From positions 26,070 to 90,069 of the forward strand of contig JAFQRC010000006.1 in the NCBI GenBank assembly GCA_017410265.1: a stretch of DNA of 64,000 bases, read 5' to 3'. The translations under genes were made by a program, and so were the position numbers. The notes under the pieces were generated by a model. It was not told the origin of the DNA. It saw nothing but the letters and a program-made list of their open reading frames with translations, and made no database searches. Positions 46,699 to 54,535 of this stretch are shown piece by piece. The first letter of the stretch is position 1, and every line of letters starts with the position of its first letter. Origin of the DNA: Ruminococcus sp. GTDB lineage: Bacteria > Bacillota > Clostridia > Oscillospirales > Acutalibacteraceae.

Positions 46699-47676
46699 AT
46701 GAGTAATGTACGACCTGAAACTATGAAAAGAATTACAACCGTTGAGCTTGCTGATGCTTTTATTGCAGAGCAGGTAAAAGAAATTCAGACACAGGTTGGA
46801 GATAAGAAGGTTCTTTTAGCACTTTCTGGCGGTGTTGACAGCTCTGTCGTTGCAGCACTTTTAATTAAAGCAATCGGCAAACAGCTTGTCTGTGTACATG
46901 TTAATCACGGTTTAATGCGCAAAGGTGAGAGCGAGCAGGTTATCGAGGTTTTTAGAAATCAGCTTGATGCAAACCTAGTATATGTCGATGCAACTGACCG
47001 TTTCCTTGATTTACTTGATGGTGTTTCTGAACCTGAAAAGAAGCGTAAGATTATCGGTGGCGAGTTTATCAAAGTTTTTGATGAAGAAGCTGGAAAATTA
47101 GAAGGAATTTCATTCCTCGCTCAGGGTACTATTTATCCTGATATCTTAGAAAGTGACGGCGTTAAAGCTCACCATAATGTTGGTGGCCTTCCTGAAGAAA
47201 TGCAGTTCGAGCTTGTTGAGCCTGTTAAACTTCTCTACAAAGACGAAGTTAGAGTTGTAGGTAAAGCTCTCGGTCTTCCTGCATCTATGGTTGACCGTCA
47301 GCCGTTCCCGGGTCCTGGCCTAGGTGTTCGTTGTCTTGGTGCCATCACCCGTGACAGACTACACGCTTTAAGAGAAGCAGACGCTATTTTACGTGAAGAG
47401 TTTGACAAAAATGGTCTCGCTACTAAGGTTTGGCAGTATTTCATCGCTGTTCCTGATATGAAGAGTGTAGGTGTGAAAGACGATAAGAGATACGAGGGTT
47501 GGCCTGCTATCATTCGTGCCGTAAACACAGTTGATGCTATGACAGCAACTATCGAAGAAATTCCTTATGAGATTCTCCATCACATTACTGACAGAATCAC
47601 TCACGAAGTAAAAGGTATTAACCGTGTGCTTTTAGACCTTACTCCAAAGCCAATCGGCACAATTGAGTGGGAATAA
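46699..47676 (+). CDS. guaA: GMP synthase, ATP pyrophosphatase part only
   Basis: 325 residues, against about 510 for usual bacterial GuaA. It holds the PP-loop LLALSGGVDSSVVAALL, LVCVHVNHGLMRKGE, the PFPGPGLGVRC segment and the C-terminal dimerisation domain ending in PIGTIEWE. The N-terminal class I glutamine amidotransferase domain is absent, as in archaeal two-subunit enzymes. It aminates XMP with ammonia; a separate glutaminase or free ammonia must supply it. The ATG 46699 has GGAGAG upstream. Upstream is the CofE-like gene, and no remnant of the missing domain is seen. Confidence 0.9.
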   Translation: MSNVRPETMKRITTVELADAFIAEQVKEIQTQVGDKKVLLALSGGVDSSVVAALLIKAIGKQLVCVHVNHGLMRKGESEQVIEVFRNQLDANLVYVDATDRFLDLLDGVSEPEKKRKIIGGEFIKVFDEEAGKLEGISFLAQGTIYPDILESDGVKAHHNVGGLPEEMQFELVEPVKLLYKDEVRVVGKALGLPASMVDRQPFPGPGLGVRCLGAITRDRLHALREADAILREEFDKNGLATKVWQYFIAVPDMKSVGVKDDKRYEGWPAIIRAVNTVDAMTATIEEIPYEILHHITDRITHEVKGINRVLLDLTPKPIGTIEWE

Positions 47677-47757
47677 GAACCAAAAAGCCGTAACCCCTTG
47701 AAAATAAAGGGATTACGGCTTTATTTTTTTACCCAGCGTACCAAAAACGTAACACTT
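47660..47757. other. Left boundary of the integrated element (presumed attL region)
   Basis: Host-like AT-rich sequence ends and GC-rich sequence begins in this interval, and the integrase gene ends at 47757 facing it. The 3' end of guaA is a known integration hot spot. The exact core cannot be set because the right end lies beyond the window. Confidence 0.5.
47684..47730 (+). terminator. Terminator after guaA
   Basis: A 15-bp stem with one mismatch: AAAGCCGTAA (47684-47693) with TTACGGCTTT (47713-47722) and CCCTT with AAGGG inside, followed by ATTTTTTT. Confidence 0.92.
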
Positions 47758-48869
47758 TACTGCAAGTCCTCGATTTTTTTCTCGAACTCCGAGACTACGC
47801 CGGCATAATTCTCGGCTTCGTCAGTTTCCAACCGGGAGGAGACCTCCTCCTGCTTATCCGGATACAAATGCGAGTACGTCTGCAGCGTCGTCTGGATGTT
47901 TTCGTGCCCCAGACGTTCAGACACCAGGAGTGGAGAGAAACCCATCTCGATCAGAAGCGAAGCGTGAGAGTGCCGGAGGTCGTGAACGCGGATCCTTTTC
48001 ACGCCTGCAGCTTTGCTACCGCTCGCCATTTCATTAGAGAGGACGTGCTTCGTGAAATAGAACAGACGGTCGCCAGGCTCATAGTCAACCAGCCGATCGG
48101 CGTAGTCGCGGATCAGAGCCAGGACGAAACGAGGAACCGAGACGACACGGTTCGAGCGCGGCGTCTTCGGAGGCTGCACAACTGTCTCGCCTTTGACCTG
48201 CGCCGCCGTTTTCGTTATGGAAATGCGCGACCGCTCGAAGTCCACGTCCAGGAGCGTCAGAGCCAGCAGCTCCCCGGACCGCATACCAGTCCAGAACAAC
48301 AACTCGAAAGCCAGCCTCGCGGCTGGTTTTTTTACGCACTCAATGAAGCGACGGAATTCGTCGCGCGTCCAGAACTGCATCTCATCAGCCGTCTTCTTCC
48401 CGAAGGGACCACACACCACTACCGGATTTGACGGCAACCCATAGAACCGGACGGCGTAATTCATCACCGCCGACATTTGATTATTGACAGTCTTCAGATA
48501 TGTGGGAGAATACCCAGCAGGATCCGCGAGCAGACCGTTCTGCCACCGGCGAATCATCGTGGGCGTGATTTCGTTCACCGGCACAGACCGGAACGTGGGT
48601 AGAATTTTAGAATCGAAGAGCCAGCGCTTATTTTCCAACGTTGTCGGACGAAGACGCGAGCTGCAGTCCTCCATGTAGAGCTCCACCAGGGAGCCGAAGG
48701 ACATATCGGTACCGCCTCCCTTCTTCTTCAGAAATTCGCGCTCGAACTCCAAAGCCTCCCGGCGCGTTTTGAAGCCTTCCTTCTTTTTCTGCCGGCGCGT
48801 ACCGTCCCAATCCTTATACCGGAACGAGACGAACCACGTGCCGCGTTTTTCATTTTTATAGACTGGCAT
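47757..48869 (-). CDS. int: Phage-type tyrosine integrase
   Basis: 370 residues. An N-terminal arm-binding domain (GTWFVSFRYKDWDGTRRQKK), a core-binding SAM-like domain (about 55-150), and a catalytic domain with Arg197 (TGMRSGE), His296 and Arg299 (VHDLRHSHASLL), His322 (LGHENIQTT) and the nucleophile Tyr332. All catalytic residues are present. It cuts and joins att sites. A longer frame reaches 48899, but the ATG at 48869 has AAGGAGG upstream. It is the first gene of the element, next to the host junction. Confidence 0.96.
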   Translation of the reverse strand: MPVYKNEKRGTWFVSFRYKDWDGTRRQKKKEGFKTRREALEFEREFLKKKGGGTDMSFGSLVELYMEDCSSRLRPTTLENKRWLFDSKILPTFRSVPVNEITPTMIRRWQNGLLADPAGYSPTYLKTVNNQMSAVMNYAVRFYGLPSNPVVVCGPFGKKTADEMQFWTRDEFRRFIECVKKPAARLAFELLFWTGMRSGELLALTLLDVDFERSRISITKTAAQVKGETVVQPPKTPRSNRVVSVPRFVLALIRDYADRLVDYEPGDRLFYFTKHVLSNEMASGSKAAGVKRIRVHDLRHSHASLLIEMGFSPLLVSERLGHENIQTTLQTYSHLYPDKQEEVSSRLETDEAENYAGVVSEFEKKIEDLQ

Positions 48870-48967
48870 CAGACCGCCTCCTTCTTTTGCACAGTACAAG
48901 CACGGTGCTTTCCGCGCCTTATCCCTTAAACCTTAAACTTCAAACCTCATCCCTTAAATGGGGTACC

Positions 48968-49459
48968 TCAACCCTCAAACGCGGAACGGTTCCGCAGGAC
49001 GAAGTCGCGGACGTGCCAGTCGAAGAGAACCAGCAGCACACCAACGACGCCACCCAGAATCAGGTTGACGACCGCCATGACGATCAGCCAGACCTTCCGC
49101 CCCTCAAAGTACGGAACGACGTGCGGATTGCCAGGCGTTATATTTTTACAATTCCGAAGAGCCACAATAGCATTGATAACATTCCAGACGCCAGCGGCCG
49201 CAGTATAGACCATGAACAGCTGAACAATGCCGATCAGAAGCCAGGCAACACCGGAGACAACCTCGCAGCGCTTCACCTTCAGAGCGACCGCAGCGGGACC
49301 GGAGACCGGCGCCTTTTTTTGCTTCACCGTTTGCTGGATCGTCACCGAGTACGGCGCCGAGCAAAAAGGACAGCTGACAGAAGAAACGCCTGCCGCGTTC
49401 GGAACCTCGACGGAGTACCGGCGGCGGCAGGACGGACACATTATATTCACTTTAACCAA
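48968..49459 (-). CDS. Zinc-ribbon membrane protein of the lysogeny module
   Basis: 163 residues; not a family I recognise. The N-terminus has a zinc ribbon (IMCPSCRRRYSVEV and VSCPFCSAPYSV), then a linker, then hydrophobic segments at about 68-100 and 123-147. It is a leftward gene between the integrase and the repressor, so it may be expressed in the lysogen and act at the membrane. Start: TTG 49459 with GAGGTGG upstream; an ATG at 49441 is possible. Confidence 0.65.
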   Translation of the reverse strand: MVKVNIMCPSCRRRYSVEVPNAAGVSSVSCPFCSAPYSVTIQQTVKQKKAPVSGPAAVALKVKRCEVVSGVAWLLIGIVQLFMVYTAAAGVWNVINAIVALRNCKNITPGNPHVVPYFEGRKVWLIVMAVVNLILGGVVGVLLVLFDWHVRDFVLRNRSAFEG

Positions 49460-49506
49460 TATACCACCTCAATCCCAAAAGATGAAATACCGCCGAAGCT
49501 GACGCT

Positions 49507-49914
49507 TCAGGCTTTCTTTTTGAAGTCGATGAAGTTTTTACCAGACTGAACTTCATCAAGCGTTTTGAGCATTTCGATATACTCCTCCGCCTTTTCGCGA
49601 GCTTCATCAGAAAGACCTTCCAGCATCTCGTGGACGTCAGGATCGGAAGCGATAGCCGGAGCGGCCGTGGAAGTACCAGCGGCGCCGACGCTTTCCGGAG
49701 CGTGCCCCATGATAGGAGACAACCCCAGGATATAATCAGAGGACACGTCATACAAACGAATGAGCTCCTGGATCGTGTCCGGGTCCGGAGCCGAGGAATT
49801 AGTTTCATAGCGAGACAAAGACTTGTCGCTCAAATTGATAAGAGCCATAACCTGCTTCTGGCTCAAGCCTTTTCTCTCGCGTGCCTTTTTCAGGCGTTCA
49901 CCGAAAGACAACAT
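49507..49914 (-). CDS. CI-like XRE-family repressor
   Basis: 135 residues. An N-terminal HTH_3 domain (FGERLKKARERKGLSQKQV, then SDKSLSRYETNSSAPDPDT) and a C-terminal helical tail (LSDEAREKAEEYIEMLKTLD). It has no S24 peptidase domain, so RecA-driven self-cleavage is not expected. It should hold the lysogenic state by binding the palindromes in 49961-50050. The frame opens at 50124, but the ATG at 49914 with GGTGGGA upstream is the start. Confidence 0.9.
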   Translation of the reverse strand: MLSFGERLKKARERKGLSQKQVMALINLSDKSLSRYETNSSAPDPDTIQELIRLYDVSSDYILGLSPIMGHAPESVGAAGTSTAAPAIASDPDVHEMLEGLSDEAREKAEEYIEMLKTLDEVQSGKNFIDFKKKA

Positions 49915-49936
49915 AGTATCCCACCTTTCAAGAGTA

Positions 49937-49965
49937 ATTATAGCACACTTCCCGATTTTTGAGAA
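49937..49965 (-). promoter_or_regulatory. Promoter of the repressor gene (leftward)
   Basis: Minus strand TTCTCA (49965-49960), 17 bp, perfect TATAAT (49942-49937) with extended -10 TGC. Its -35 lies inside the palindrome GAGAATATATTTCTC (49961-49975), so binding there would block or tune it. Confidence 0.7.
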
Positions 49966-49989
49966 TATATTTCTCGGAATTTGCGAAAA
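49961..49989. promoter_or_regulatory. Operator cluster near the repressor promoter
   Basis: Perfect palindrome GAGAATATATTTCTC (49961-49975) overlaps a TTCTCG-N7-CGAAAA inverted repeat (49971-49989). The half-site TTCTCG is shared with the two rightward operators. Confidence 0.6.
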
Positions 49990-49994
49990 AGGTA

Positions 49995-50023
49995 TTGACA
50001 TCTCGGAAAACGAGTGGTATAAT
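49995..50023 (+). promoter_or_regulatory. Rightward early promoter with operator in its spacer
   Basis: Perfect TTGACA (49995-50000), exactly 17 bp, perfect TATAAT (50018-50023). The spacer holds the palindrome TCTCGGAAAACGAG(T), 50001-50015. This is the strongest promoter in the window and drives the early operon. Confidence 0.85.
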
Positions 50024-50035
50024 GAGGTCAAGAAT

Positions 50036-50050
50036 TCTCGGAAAGCGAGA
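50036..50050. promoter_or_regulatory. Operator TCTCG-GAAAG-CGAGA just after the early start site
   Basis: Same 5-bp arms and spacer length as the promoter operator, centre 35 bp downstream of it. Confidence 0.7.
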
Positions 50051-50069
50051 GAAAGGAGGAAGCAGCATA

Positions 50070-50315
50070 ATGAAAAAAGTCCATCAGATGATGAGAGACT
50101 ACCGCGAGAGCAAAGGCGTCTCACAGTCCCACATCGCCAGAAAGACCGGGAAAAGCTCCCAGAGGATCAGCGCACTCGAAAATGGCAACATTCGCCTGAC
50201 CGCAGACGAATTCGTGGACATTTGCGTGAACGGTTTCGAGATTTCCCCGGCTATTTTTTTTACCATTGCACTCTCGGAAAACGAGAACAGCAACGCAGAC
50301 CTTCCCTCTGATTGA
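50070..50315 (+). CDS. Cro-like XRE-family regulator
   Basis: 81 residues with one HTH_3 domain (MRDYRESKGVSQSHIARKTG, then SSQRISALENGNIRLTADE). First gene of the rightward early operon, opposite the repressor, the place of Cro. GAAAGGAGG lies before the ATG at 50070. A matching operator palindrome lies in its own 3' end (50272-50286). Confidence 0.85.
   Translation: MKKVHQMMRDYRESKGVSQSHIARKTGKSSQRISALENGNIRLTADEFVDICVNGFEISPAIFFTIALSENENSNADLPSD
50272..50286. promoter_or_regulatory. Operator TCTCG-GAAAA-CGAGA inside the cro-like gene
   Basis: A perfect copy of the early operator, within codons near the end of the cro-like gene, ~75 bp before the second XRE gene. Confidence 0.6.
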
Positions 50316-50359
50316 GAATCCTTACACTAAAATTATACCGAAAGGAGGCAGGAAAATAT

Positions 50360-50854
50360 ATGCCTAAACTCGCTACGAAAGCCAGCGACAACGAATTCTA
50401 CAAAGCACGACTCGCGGCTTCATCGTGCAACGACAGACTGGCAAGCCGAGAAGGAGCATCCGAAGAGACCGGCATCGACCGCACTCGCCTGGCGAGAATT
50501 GAACTCGGAAGCCTGAACCCTTACCCCGAAGAGGTTCTGCTCATGGCGGACACCTACGACGCGCCCCAGCTTGCGAACTTCTACTGCTCAAAGATGTGCC
50601 CGCTCGGAAAGAAGACGGTGCCTCCTGCAGAGATGCGAAACATAGACAGACTGACGATCAGGATCATCACCGCACTCGGAGAAGCCAACGAAATCCGCGA
50701 CGCCATTCTCGAAGTGGTAAAGGACGGAGTGGTAACCGGAGAGGAAGCACCCAGGATCCAGGCAGTCGTCGCAGCGCTCGACCAGATAGCCATCACAGCG
50801 CAGGAGCTGAAGATGTGGGTCGGAAAGAACCTCAAAGAAGGAGGCAACAAATGA
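50360..50854 (+). CDS. Second XRE-type phage regulator
   Basis: 164 residues. The N-terminal third is HTH-like (ASEETGIDRTRLARIELGSLNPYPEEVLLMADTY with the usual helix-turn-helix spacing, shown here in part). The rest is a helical region ending in LKMWVGKNLKEGG. Proteins of this form are common in the early operons of Clostridia phages; the target is unknown. GGAGG precedes the ATG at 50360. Overlaps the next gene by 4 bp (ATGA). Confidence 0.75.
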   Translation: MPKLATKASDNEFYKARLAASSCNDRLASREGASEETGIDRTRLARIELGSLNPYPEEVLLMADTYDAPQLANFYCSKMCPLGKKTVPPAEMRNIDRLTIRIITALGEANEIRDAILEVVKDGVVTGEEAPRIQAVVAALDQIAITAQELKMWVGKNLKEGGNK

Positions 50855-51036
50855 AGAAGCCAGAAGAAGACAAAAAATACCTTCGAGTGACCGAGGTCGC
50901 CTCCCTCCTCGAAGTGAGCGAGAGCCGCGCCTACAAGATTATGCGCCAGCTCAACAAGGAGCTCGAAAAGCAAGGCAAGATAGTAACAGCCGGAAGAATT
51001 TCAAAGCGGTACCTCATGGAGAGGCTCTACTGCTGA
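50851..51036 (+). CDS. Excisionase-like helix-turn-helix protein
   Basis: 61 residues with a MerR/excisionase-type HTH: LRVTEVASLLEVSESRAYKI, then ISKRYLMERLYC. Small proteins of this type bend DNA at att sites and steer the integrase to excision, or act as regulators. It is coupled to the upstream gene by an ATGA overlap. Excisionase function is inferred from size and place. Confidence 0.7.
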   Translation: MKKPEEDKKYLRVTEVASLLEVSESRAYKIMRQLNKELEKQGKIVTAGRISKRYLMERLYC

Positions 51037-51049
51037 AAGGAGAAACGAT

Positions 51050-51670
51050 ATGAAAAGAAAGATAACCTCCCTGATTATGGGAATAGCAATAGGAATCATC
51101 CTCACGGCGCTGATTATGAGCGCAGGCGGAACTGCAGCATCGGACAAAGCAGACCTTCAGACCCCGAACGTCGACCTGGTGCTGGCGCCGGACAACGGCA
51201 ACGCAGGAACCGGCGACTACGAGATCACCCACCTGGTCTACAAAACCGAAACCGAGCAGCCATTCTTCACACCGAACGAAGCCGACGTCGAAATGCTCGC
51301 CAAGACGATCTGGGGCGAGGCTCGCGGAGTGGAATCCATCACAGAGAAGGCAGCGGTCGCCTGGTGCATACTTAACCGAGTGGACGCCAAAGGATACGCC
51401 TGCGGCGGCGACATCGAATACGTCCTGACCTTCCCCGGACAATTCGTAGGATACGACGAAGACAACCCGGCAACAACCGAATGCAAGAAAATAGCGGCAG
51501 ACGTCCTGGCACGATGGGTAGCCGAAAAGGCAGGCATCGAAGACGTGGGCAGAGTGCTACCGAAAGAATACACCTACTTCACCGGCGACGGTGAGCGGAA
51601 CTATTTCACAGACGAATGGAAGGGCGGCAACACCTGGGACTGGAGCCTTCCTTCACCATACGAAAACTGA
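51050..51670 (+). CDS. Membrane-anchored SleB-like cell wall hydrolase
   Basis: 206 residues. An N-terminal hydrophobic helix (about 8-27) serves as anchor or signal; a Hydrolase_2/SleB domain follows with Glu90 in AKTIWGEARGVES and NRV at about 108. It should cleave peptidoglycan. Its place in the early operon, right after the regulators, is unlike a late lysis gene, and no holin is near. AAAGGAG lies before the ATG. A host relative exists at 9398-10192 but the two differ greatly. Confidence 0.75.
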   Translation: MKRKITSLIMGIAIGIILTALIMSAGGTAASDKADLQTPNVDLVLAPDNGNAGTGDYEITHLVYKTETEQPFFTPNEADVEMLAKTIWGEARGVESITEKAAVAWCILNRVDAKGYACGGDIEYVLTFPGQFVGYDEDNPATTECKKIAADVLARWVAEKAGIEDVGRVLPKEYTYFTGDGERNYFTDEWKGGNTWDWSLPSPYEN

Positions 51671-51684
51671 AAGGAGGAGAACAG

Positions 51685-51849
51685 ATGAAATACTACGAAT
51701 GCCCCGACTGCGGAGCCAACCTCGACCACGGCGAGATTTGCGACTGCAGATCAAACGAACCAACCACGCAACCCACACCACCTGACCAGCCGACACCCGA
51801 ACCGACACCCGAACCGGCACCGCAAAGAAAGGAGCGAATGATCGCATGA
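51685..51849 (+). CDS. Small zinc-ribbon protein with Pro/Thr tail
   Basis: 54 residues. CPDCGANL and EICDC form a likely one-zinc site; the rest is Pro/Thr/Glu-rich and disordered. AAAGGAGGAG precedes the ATG. It overlaps the ATPase gene by 4 bp. Function unknown. Confidence 0.65.
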   Translation: MKYYECPDCGANLDHGEICDCRSNEPTTQPTPPDQPTPEPTPEPAPQRKERMIA

Positions 51850-53822
51850 AATTATTGAAACTCACCCTGAACAACTTCCAGGGCATCAAGAACCTGGAAT
51901 TCGACTTTGACGGCGGAAAGAGCGCCAGCATTTACGGCGACAACGCCACCGGCAAGACAACGGTCTACAACGCCATCACCTGGCTGCTTTTCGATAAAGC
52001 CAGCACGGCCGCGAAGAACTTCACACCGAAAACCAAAGGACCGGACGGAGACCTTCACAACCTGGAGCACAGCTCGGAGGGCGTCTTCGAGATGGACAAC
52101 GGCAGGATCGTAACCCTGAAGAAGACCTTCAGAGAGGTGTACAAGAAGAAGCGCGGAAGCGCACACGAAGAATTCGATGGACACACCGTCGAGTATTCGG
52201 TGGATGGCGTACCGGTCAAAGAGAAGGAATTCACCGCAACCGTCCTCGGCTTTTGCGGAGGTGACCAGGAGAAGCCGAAGATGCTCACAATGCCCGACTA
52301 CTTCCCGGAGCAGCTCGCATGGGACACCCGACGCAAGATCCTCCTGGAGATTTGCGGAGACATCAGCGACGACGAAATCATCGCCGGCAACAAGGAGCTG
52401 AAAGAACTCCCTGACTTCCTCCGAATGCCCGGCACAGCAGAACAGTACCATACCCCCGAAGAATACCGAAAGGTAGCCTCTGCAAAGAAGGCAGACATCA
52501 ACAAGCAGCTCGAAGGCATCCCCGCCAGAATCGACGAAGCCGAGAGAGCGATCCCGGACACCGCAGGACTTGACGCCGAGGAAATCGACCGCAACATCGC
52601 GGCGCTTTCAAAGAAGCTCGACGACCTGGCGATCGAGAAGGCAAACGCAGCCACCGGCGGTACCGCCACAGCGGAACTTCAGAAGAAGGTCGCAGAGCTG
52701 AAGACTGAAATCGCAGAAGGCAGAGCCGCCCACACCAAGCGCCAGAACGACCTGACGGCAGATATTGACGCCGACATCCTTCTCGCCAAGAGGGAGGCAT
52801 CGGAAGCCAGACGCACAGTCGAGGACATCGAGGAAGACATCCGAAGAGCTGAAGCGCAGCTCAAGCACCTGCGCGACCTCCGCACACAGCTGCTCGCGGA
52901 CTACGACCGCATCAGCAAGGAAACGTGGGACGAAAGCCAGTCGGTATGCCCGACCTGCCACCAGAGCCTCCCTGCAGATCAGATCGAGAAGATGCGCGAG
53001 GAATTCAACCTCCGCAAGAGCAAAAAACTGGAGGACATCAACCAGCGCGGAAAAACCGAGGCAAGCAAGACGGCGATCGCCGAGCTGGAAACCAAAATCG
53101 CAACCCTGACCGCCTCCCTGGAGGAAGCCAAGCAGAAGAAGGCAGACGCCGAAGCGAAGGTCGCAGACCTGGAAGCCAAGCGCCCGGCGCCTACGGTTTA
53201 CGAGACAACCGCTCAATACCTCGCCCTGACCGCCCAGATTGCCGAAATTGAGGAGAAAATCACTGACGAAGGAAAATGCACGACCGAAGCAGTCAGCGCC
53301 GTAGAAGCCAAAATTCGCGCCACAAAGGACGCCATCCGCGAGGAGCAGGACAAACAGATGCAGCTGACGATGGCAGAAAACCAGCGCCGTCGCATTGCCG
53401 AACTGGAGCGCCAGGAAGAACGCCTCTCCGGAGAGTACGAAGAAATCGAAAAAGGTCTCTACCTTTGCGACCTTTTCACAAAGGCAAAGGTAGCCGCCCT
53501 CACCGACAGAATCAACGGCAAATTCCAGAGCGTCCGCTTCCGCCTCTTCCAGGAGCAACTGAACGGCGGACTCAAAGAAGACTGCGAGGTAATGATACCG
53601 GCAGCCGACGGCAGAATGGTGCCGTACACCTTCGCCAACAACGCGGCGAGAATCAACGCGGGACTGGAAATCATCGGAACCCTTTCGGAGCACTGGGGAC
53701 TCAAGATGCCGGTCTTCATTGACAACGCCGAAAGCGTAACGCACCTCACCCAGACCAGCACCCAGACCATCCGCCTGGTGGTGAGCGAGGCAGACAAGAA
53801 GCTCCGCATGGAGGTGCAATAA
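51846..53822 (+). CDS. SbcC/Rad50-like AAA ATPase
   Basis: 658 residues. N-terminal Walker A YGDNATGKTTVYNAITWLL (about 29-47), two long coiled-coil arms, a zinc-hook CPTCHQSLP near 368, and a C-terminal ATPase half with PVFIDNAESV. This is the SMC-like layout of DNA end-processing and recombination proteins. The usual Walker B pair (Asp-Glu) reads FIDNAE, so the exact class is uncertain. No SbcD-type nuclease is beside it. It is coupled to both neighbours by start/stop overlap and leads a recombination block with recT. Confidence 0.85.
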   Translation: MKLLKLTLNNFQGIKNLEFDFDGGKSASIYGDNATGKTTVYNAITWLLFDKASTAAKNFTPKTKGPDGDLHNLEHSSEGVFEMDNGRIVTLKKTFREVYKKKRGSAHEEFDGHTVEYSVDGVPVKEKEFTATVLGFCGGDQEKPKMLTMPDYFPEQLAWDTRRKILLEICGDISDDEIIAGNKELKELPDFLRMPGTAEQYHTPEEYRKVASAKKADINKQLEGIPARIDEAERAIPDTAGLDAEEIDRNIAALSKKLDDLAIEKANAATGGTATAELQKKVAELKTEIAEGRAAHTKRQNDLTADIDADILLAKREASEARRTVEDIEEDIRRAEAQLKHLRDLRTQLLADYDRISKETWDESQSVCPTCHQSLPADQIEKMREEFNLRKSKKLEDINQRGKTEASKTAIAELETKIATLTASLEEAKQKKADAEAKVADLEAKRPAPTVYETTAQYLALTAQIAEIEEKITDEGKCTTEAVSAVEAKIRATKDAIREEQDKQMQLTMAENQRRRIAELERQEERLSGEYEEIEKGLYLCDLFTKAKVAALTDRINGKFQSVRFRLFQEQLNGGLKEDCEVMIPAADGRMVPYTFANNAARINAGLEIIGTLSEHWGLKMPVFIDNAESVTHLTQTSTQTIRLVVSEADKKLRMEVQ

Positions 53823-54322
53823 TGGGAAAGTTAGAAGAACTCCTCGAAAAATTCCGAAACGACAAGAGCTGGAATGAAGAGAGACCAGACGGCTCACACC
53901 GGTTCGATAAAGAAATCGCCTGGATAGAAAGCATGATAAAGGACTACGCCGAAAAGCTGAATCTCACCACAGACAGAGTGGTGGAAATCATGGAGGGAAA
54001 AAGAGATTACTCCTGGCCGAATTACTACCAACCCGCAAACTTCCCTGGCATCGACAGCAGCAACCTCGTAGGAGTATTTGAAACATTTCAAGCATTTCAC
54101 GAACACGCAAAGAAAGAGTGGAAAGGCTTCAGGTGCCCTAAATGTGGGGACATAAGCAATCACCCGCAGGAGTGCGCTCACCGCATCAGCAAAGACGGAA
54201 AATGCGACTGGTGCTCCTACGGTTTATTCAAATCAGGAACCGGCGTCATCATACTCGAAGACGGACTGAAAGCAATCCCGATCTTTGAGCCGGTCGCAAA
54301 AGACGGTGACGCGGATGGATAA
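53822..54322 (+). CDS. Uncharacterised phage protein with Cys pairs
   Basis: 166 residues, no family recognised. The N-terminal half is helical and charged; the C-terminal half has CPKCGD, a Cys/His pair (QECAHR) and CDWC, a probable zinc site. Its ATG overlaps the ATPase stop (TAATG), so the two are made together. Confidence 0.6.
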   Translation: MGKLEELLEKFRNDKSWNEERPDGSHRFDKEIAWIESMIKDYAEKLNLTTDRVVEIMEGKRDYSWPNYYQPANFPGIDSSNLVGVFETFQAFHEHAKKEWKGFRCPKCGDISNHPQECAHRISKDGKCDWCSYGLFKSGTGVIILEDGLKAIPIFEPVAKDGDADG

Positions 54323-54512
54323 TAACCAAGACGAAATATTCACAGTTAAAGCCAGACGCTGCAAACGGTGCGGCGGACTGCTCACCAGCAAGCAGGCGGT
54401 CGAGGATGGATACGGACACGTCTGCAAGATGAAAACCAAAGCGGAAATCGAAGCCGCGACACCAGACCCTAATCAACTAACGCTCTTCGATACCTTCGAG
54501 AGCGAAGAATAA
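54315..54512 (+). CDS. DUF6011-type small zinc protein
   Basis: 65 residues with the motif CKRCGGLLTSKQAVEDGYGH followed by VC, the pattern of DUF6011. Probably binds one zinc. Overlaps the previous gene by 8 bp. Function unknown; typical of phages and plasmids. Confidence 0.65.
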   Translation: MDNNQDEIFTVKARRCKRCGGLLTSKQAVEDGYGHVCKMKTKAEIEAATPDPNQLTLFDTFESEE

Positions 54513-54535
54513 AAAACAAATTGGAGGATTTAACT

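Noticed and set aside
48918..48962. Direct repeat ATCCCTTAAA as an att core
   Set aside because: Both copies lie on the element side behind the integrase start, not at the host junction. Probably only a local repeat.
52608..53897. 429-codon minus-strand frame
   Set aside because: It is antisense to the SbcC-like ATPase, whose motifs, ribosome site and overlaps are clear. Long antisense frames are expected in GC-rich coding DNA.
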